Positions 10,091-12,597 of a stretch of DNA of 12,597 bases are shown in pieces. How positions within the stretch are numbered: position 1 is the first letter of the stretch; every line of letters starts with the position of its first letter. The DNA lies in the NCBI GenBank assembly GCA_020058145.1, contig JAGVEP010000200.1, positions 1 to 12,597 on the forward strand, written 5' to 3'. The DNA is from Phycisphaerae bacterium. Its GTDB lineage: Bacteria; Planctomycetota; Phycisphaerae; UBA1845; Fen-1342. Below the pieces are notes generated by a model, which had not been told where the DNA came from, did not search any database, and saw nothing but the letters and a program-made list of their open reading frames with translations. Made by a program: the position numbers and the translations under genes.

Positions 10091-10633
10091 GTGCAGAGCA
10101 AAGCTACCACTGTCCAACAGTACCTCGCCGAATTGCCCGCTGAGCGACGGGCGGTCTTGGAGGCTGTACGCGAGGTAATCCTCAAGAACCTCGATGGCAA
10201 CTACGCGGAGGTCATGCAGTACGGCATGATCGGATATTGCGTGCCGCACCGCGTGTACCCAGCCGGGTATCACTGCGACCCGCGGCAGCCACTGCCCTTT
10301 GCGGGCCTGGCGTCGCAGAAGGACCACATGTCGCTGTACCTGATGTGCGTCTATGGTCACGCGGAGCACGGGCGCTGGTTTCGCCAGGCGTGGGCCCAAA
10401 CAGGCAAGCAGCTCGACATGGGCAAAGCGTGCCTACGCTTCAAGAAGCTCGACGATCTGGCGCTGGAGGTGATTGGCGAGGCGATCCGGCGCGTGCCGGC
10501 GAAGACGTACATCGCGAACTATGAGTCGGCCAGCAAGACGACCGGCAAGCCAGCGGCGAAGAAGGTGTCCGGCAAAGCCGCCAAGCCAGCGAAATCCGCG
10601 AAACCGGCGCGCTCGCCACGGTATAGGTTGTGA
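10091..10633 (+). CDS. DUF1801-family protein with a basic Lys/Ala/Pro tail
   Basis: The product is 180 aa and probably cytoplasmic. Residues about 8-138 match the DUF1801 pattern: YLAELPAERRAVLEAVREVI, then a Glu-containing YAEVMQYGMIGY segment, then FAGLASQKDHMSLYLM. The family is small and mostly uncharacterised. The last 35 residues are low-complexity and rich in Lys, Ala and Pro, as in proteins that bind nucleic acid or have disordered tails. The frame is open far upstream because it overlaps the cytochrome gene out of frame, and no ATG is available. GTG at 10091 is chosen because family similarity starts right after it, but the Shine-Dalgarno is weak and a TTG at 10061 is possible. It starts 44 nt after the cytochrome stop, so it may be read from the same transcript, but nothing links it to electron transfer. 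Confidence 0.8.
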   Translation: MQSKATTVQQYLAELPAERRAVLEAVREVILKNLDGNYAEVMQYGMIGYCVPHRVYPAGYHCDPRQPLPFAGLASQKDHMSLYLMCVYGHAEHGRWFRQAWAQTGKQLDMGKACLRFKKLDDLALEVIGEAIRRVPAKTYIANYESASKTTGKPAAKKVSGKAAKPAKSAKPARSPRYRL

Positions 10634-10724
10634 GGCGCGCAACTGCACGCCGGTGGGTGGGACCGAACTTGGGACCAAACCGCGGGTGCCTGCTGTAGGC
10701 CGAGCGTAAGTGTTGGTGGGGCAA

Positions 10725-10768
10725 CGAGGCCGACGGGACTCGAACCCGCAACCTCCGGCGTGACAGGC
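10725..10768 (-). pseudogene. 3' part of a tRNA-Asp(GTC) gene, likely attachment-site remnant
   Basis: On the minus strand the bases read as tRNA positions about 30-73: anticodon loop CTGTCAC with anticodon GTC (10764-10762), 3' anticodon strand GCCGG, variable loop AGGTT, T arm GCGGG-TTCGAGT-CCCGT, 3' acceptor strand CGGCCTC and discriminator G at 10725. CCA is not encoded. The matching 5' half is absent: no GAGGCCG acceptor strand or D arm is found where it should lie (about 10769-10800), and the 5' anticodon strand pairs for only two bases. The break at the anticodon loop is where many tyrosine integrases recombine, so this is probably the displaced host 3' end (one att site) left by insertion of an element. 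Confidence 0.85.
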
Positions 10769-10785
10769 GACTAAAACGGCTTGCC

Positions 10786-10802
10786 GAAAAGCCTGAAAAG
10801 CC
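10786..10802. repeat. Direct repeat GAAAAGCC x2 next to the tRNA fragment
   Basis: GAAAAGCC occurs at 10786-10793 and 10795-10802, a 9-bp period, about 20 bp from the tRNA junction. It might be a binding site of a recombination protein, or chance. Confidence 0.4.
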
Positions 10803-10850
10803 CTTGTTTTCAAGCATATTACCCACTTTCGCAGAAATTGCAAGTGCTAG

Positions 10851-10879
10851 CATTTACCGGTGTTATTAGGCGGTAAATG
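10851..10879. repeat. Inverted repeat CATTTACCG / CGGTAAATG
   Basis: Perfect 9-bp arms at 10851-10859 and 10871-10879 are separated by 11 bp in the non-coding stretch beside the tRNA fragment. The same CGGTAA core recurs at 10900-10911. Candidate arm-type sites for an integrase or excisionase, or an operator. Confidence 0.7.
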
Positions 10880-10899
10880 AGGGTGTCGGGTACACGAAA

Positions 10900-10911
10900 C
10901 GGTAATTACCG
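10900..10911. repeat. 12-bp perfect palindrome CGGTAATTACCG
   Basis: This adds two more CGGTAA half-sites about 20 bp after the inverted repeat at 10851-10879. Four copies within about 60 bp argue for a protein-binding region. The rest of 10912-11078 shows no gene. Confidence 0.7.
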
Positions 10912-11078
10912 GGCTAACGGATATACGGGTCCGGTACTCGCCCGTAAAGTCTAGCACGTCTATATCCCGACGATTCGCGTGGCGGCCACGCCGCTTGACG
11001 GCGTATTTTATGGGTCTAACCCACTACCTACGGTCGGCAAAAACCACGCGGTTTTGCGCCGGTTGGTTTCGCCCACCC

Positions 11079-11330
11079 CTACACCCCACCCGCAGTACGA
11101 TCGTGCCTTGGCGCTGCCTTTCCGCCAGCCGGATTCGCGTCCGCGTCGCCGCTCGGCACGGTTTCAACCTTGACAGCCCGCAGTCCGAAGCTCCGCAGCG
11201 CGACTTTCAGAAACCGTTTCAGCCGGTACGCCCCGTCCCGTCCGAGCCGGTCCCGGCCGTCGGGTATGGCGCGGAGTGTGACGACGTAGAGCGTGTCGCG
11301 TGGCGAGGGCAACGTGGCACCGGTGGGCAA
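11079..11330 (-). CDS. Small basic hypothetical protein of the integrated element
   Basis: The frame gives 83 aa and has coding-like codon use. The centre, YVVTLRAIPDGRDRLGRDG followed by YRLKRFLKVALRSFGLRAVKVE, looks like a compact fold with a basic helix, typical of small proteins in phage-like elements; the last 25 residues look disordered. I do not recognise a named family. The start is uncertain: TTG at 11330 is the first usual start, without a clear ribosome site, and the frame is open further upstream toward 11400. It lies 68 nt after the helix-turn-helix gene on the same strand and is the last gene before the putative att region. Confidence 0.55.
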   Translation of the reverse strand: MPTGATLPSPRDTLYVVTLRAIPDGRDRLGRDGAYRLKRFLKVALRSFGLRAVKVETVPSGDADANPAGGKAAPRHDRTAGGV

Positions 11331-11398
11331 AAGGTGGGCCGCGCCGCGGCCCGGTGGGTTACGCGGCGCAGCACCTCGGGGGTCAAAGGAGACATTCG

Positions 11399-11692
11399 TT
11401 ACAGCCCGGCAATCACGCGCAGGCGGGTTTCCTCAGCTTCGTCGATGCCGCTTTCCAGGTGGGTGAGCACCCACCGTGCCACCGCCGGGACAGACCACGG
11501 TGGCACCCGCGCGAAGGCCCACCGGGGATCGTGAATCCAGCGCCCTACGGCCGCTTGGGAACGGCCGATCCGCCGTGCGAGTTCCCGCTGTGAGCCGGCC
11601 AGCGCGACACGACAATCGCACCCTGTTTCGTCCGGCGTGCGCGCTACCGCAGCCGCCTTGCCAGAAAACCGCTCTTTCAGTGGCATTTTCAT
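11399..11692 (-). CDS. Helix-turn-helix DNA-binding protein of the integrated element
   Basis: The product is 97 aa from the ATG at 11692, preceded by AGGG with 9 nt spacing. Residues about 33-58 form a helix-turn-helix: SQRELARRIGRSQAAVGRW, with the usual Ala and Gly at the turn. It is followed by a Trp-rich segment (RWAFARVPPWSVPAVARWV) and an acidic helix. It could be a phage-type regulator or a small-terminase-like DNA-binding subunit; sequence alone does not decide. A longer start at ATG 11857 (152 aa) is possible: it overlaps the stop of the upstream gene as ATGA and has GGAG 9 nt before it. The extra 55 codons look poorly biased and AT-richer, so the short form is preferred with moderate confidence. 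Confidence 0.7.
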   Translation of the reverse strand: MKMPLKERFSGKAAAVARTPDETGCDCRVALAGSQRELARRIGRSQAAVGRWIHDPRWAFARVPPWSVPAVARWVLTHLESGIDEAEETRLRVIAGL

Positions 11693-11853
11693 GGTCTGAC
11701 ACCCTAAATTATCAGAAATCACAATCGGCCGAGAATCGGACTTTTTCCCGCATAGGCCGTCTAGAGGCTCTCGGAAGGACCCGTTGATCGCTACAGCGTG
11801 CCCACGGGAAGGCCCCTTCCAGGCCCTACAATCGACGATCGGTAGTCCAGTGG

Positions 11854-12138
11854 TCATACCGGTAGGCTCCACACAGTACAGCGGCCCGCAGCGTCGATGT
11901 AGCAAGTGCAAGGCCCGATCGCCACGACGGGGGTTGCCACCGGCGCCGTCGGGAGTTCCGGCCGTGCCGCCTTTGGGCGCCGGCGTTCCCAAGTCTCCAG
12001 CAACCACGCCTGGCGATCTGTCAGGTCATCGCGGTCATCATGCTGCCTTGGACTACCAAACGGGACGGCCACCGAGCGCGCGATGGGCGTGGCGCGCGGG
12101 GTGAATGTCCCGATCGGGTAACGTCCATGTGCGGACAC
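11854..12138 (-). CDS. Hypothetical protein of the integrated element
   Basis: The product is 94 aa from a GTG at 12138, one base after the TGA of the preceding gene. A GGGGG run about 7 nt upstream, inside the previous gene, can serve as ribosome site, so translational coupling is likely. The middle (DDLTDRQAWLLETWERRRPK) is helical and charged; the tail has three close cysteines (PCTCYIDAAGRC). No family is recognised. Its TGA overlaps an ATG at 11857 as ATGA, suggesting that ribosomes could continue into the helix-turn-helix frame. It could be spurious, but the spacing argues for a gene. Confidence 0.5.
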   Translation of the reverse strand: MSAHGRYPIGTFTPRATPIARSVAVPFGSPRQHDDRDDLTDRQAWLLETWERRRPKAARPELPTAPVATPVVAIGPCTCYIDAAGRCTVWSLPV

Positions 12139-12139
12139 G

Positions 12140-12469
12140 TCAGCACCCCCGCCTTGGCGAACACGAGTACGCCGATTCCCGCGGCTGGCGGCGCACGTAC
12201 TCGCGCACCTCGTCAGCGGACAGCGGGTTTGTTTTCCACAGCGGCCCACGGGCAGCGGATACGCTGGCGATCGGCGTGGCGGGTGCGGACTTGGCAAACG
12301 CACGCTCGCCAAGCAGGCCCACGGGCACAGCGGGTGGAAGCTGTGCGGCTGGCGCAGCAAGAGCAGGCGGAGCAGGTGCCACGTCCTCAGGCGTCGCCCG
12401 GATTGCCTTTCCCGTCGCGAAGTCGAATCCGATCGGGTCACCGGGTTGCACTTCGTGTTTCGTTACCAT
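12140..12469 (-). CDS. Ala/Pro-rich hypothetical protein of the integrated element
   Basis: The product is 109 aa. The ATG at 12469 follows GGAG with 8 nt spacing, a clear ribosome site. The N-terminus (MVTKHEVQPGDPIGFDFATGKAI) is followed by an Ala/Pro-rich linker (about 30-52) and a charged C-terminal part with SADEVREYVRRQP. No family is recognised. It starts 17 nt after the stop of the upstream partial gene and ends one base before the next start, so it is in the middle of an operon. Confidence 0.65.
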   Translation of the reverse strand: MVTKHEVQPGDPIGFDFATGKAIRATPEDVAPAPPALAAPAAQLPPAVPVGLLGERAFAKSAPATPIASVSAARGPLWKTNPLSADEVREYVRRQPRESAYSCSPRRGC

Positions 12470-12486
12470 CGTCTGTACTCCATTCG

Positions 12487-12597
12487 TCAGGGTTGGCTCA
12501 TTCGTTCGATCAACTCAGATTCCAGACTCACAAGCTCCGCGAGTTCACTTTCCGCGTCCGTCAGATTCTCCGCTGCCTTGCGTGCCGTTTGGCGGAA
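12487..12597 (-). CDS. C-terminal end of a hypothetical protein, cut by the right edge
   Basis: The last 36 codons of a frame entering from the right end at TGA 12489-12487. The visible tail is acidic and helical, coiled-coil-like (ENLTDAESELAELVSLES), ending ERMSQP. It lies 17 nt before the next gene on the same strand. The function cannot be judged from this fragment. Confidence 0.5.
   Translation of the reverse strand, partial: FRQTARKAAENLTDAESELAELVSLESELIERMSQP

Larger units (their letters stand above)
10725..12597. mobile_element. One end of an integrated element (phage, satellite or genomic island), continuing past the right edge
   Basis: The left boundary is the tRNA-Asp fragment. 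To its right come an AT-richer gap with inverted repeats (10769-11078) and five small minus-strand genes with tight spacing, one encoding a helix-turn-helix protein. Their codon use is less GC-biased than that of the chromosomal genes to the left. No integrase, replication, structural or cargo gene is visible, so the type of element is open. The geometry predicts an intact tRNA-Asp at the other end, beyond the window. Confidence 0.65.

Noticed and set aside
10725..10800. Intact tRNA gene
   Set aside because: The 3' half is canonical, but no D arm or 5' acceptor strand lies in the expected place.
11854..12469. A single gene broken by a frameshift near 12140
   Set aside because: The downstream frame has its own GTG one base after the TGA and a purine-rich site before it, which fits two coupled genes better; not fully excluded.

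Overview
The window comes from a GC-rich bacterium. Codon use, a CHASE2 sensor, several dispersed palindromic repeat families and very large multihaem cytochromes together suggest a planctomycete-like (Planctomycetota) environmental bacterium. This assignment is an inference: there is no rRNA or marker gene here to prove it.

Left part, bases 1-4539, all on the minus strand: a CHASE2-domain sensor gene cut by the left edge, three abutting 28-bp repeats, and then the glycine cleavage genes gcvH and gcvP, transcribed in that order. gcvP is the single-chain P-protein (962 aa, starting at a GTG behind an AGGAG site). gcvT is not in the window. A roughly 85-bp near-perfect inverted repeat separates the gcv genes from the cytochrome gene upstream.

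Middle part, bases 4809-10046: two divergently transcribed multihaem c-type cytochromes. The minus-strand gene encodes a membrane-anchored 12-haem protein with a NapC/NrfH-like N-terminus. The plus-strand gene encodes an exported protein of 1057 aa with a six-blade NHL-type propeller followed by 20 CxxCH haem motifs. From haem 3 to haem 20 the motifs alternate strictly as doubled modules. Together they look like a route from the quinone pool to a periplasmic, outer-membrane or extracellular acceptor, but the terminal reaction cannot be read from sequence. Both genes carry an identical 26-bp palindromic repeat translated in the same frame, giving the shared peptide AGTEPGRY. A DUF1801-family gene (10091-10633) follows on the plus strand.

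Right part, bases 10725-12597: the 3' part of a tRNA-Asp(GTC) gene (minus strand, from the anticodon loop to the discriminator base) has no 5' half attached. Next to it lie an AT-richer non-coding stretch with CGGTAA-type inverted repeats and then five small, closely packed minus-strand genes, one encoding a helix-turn-helix protein. This is best read as one end of an integrated mobile element (phage, satellite or genomic island) that recombined at the tRNA anticodon loop. No integrase is in view; the rest of the element and a reconstituted tRNA-Asp should lie beyond the right edge.
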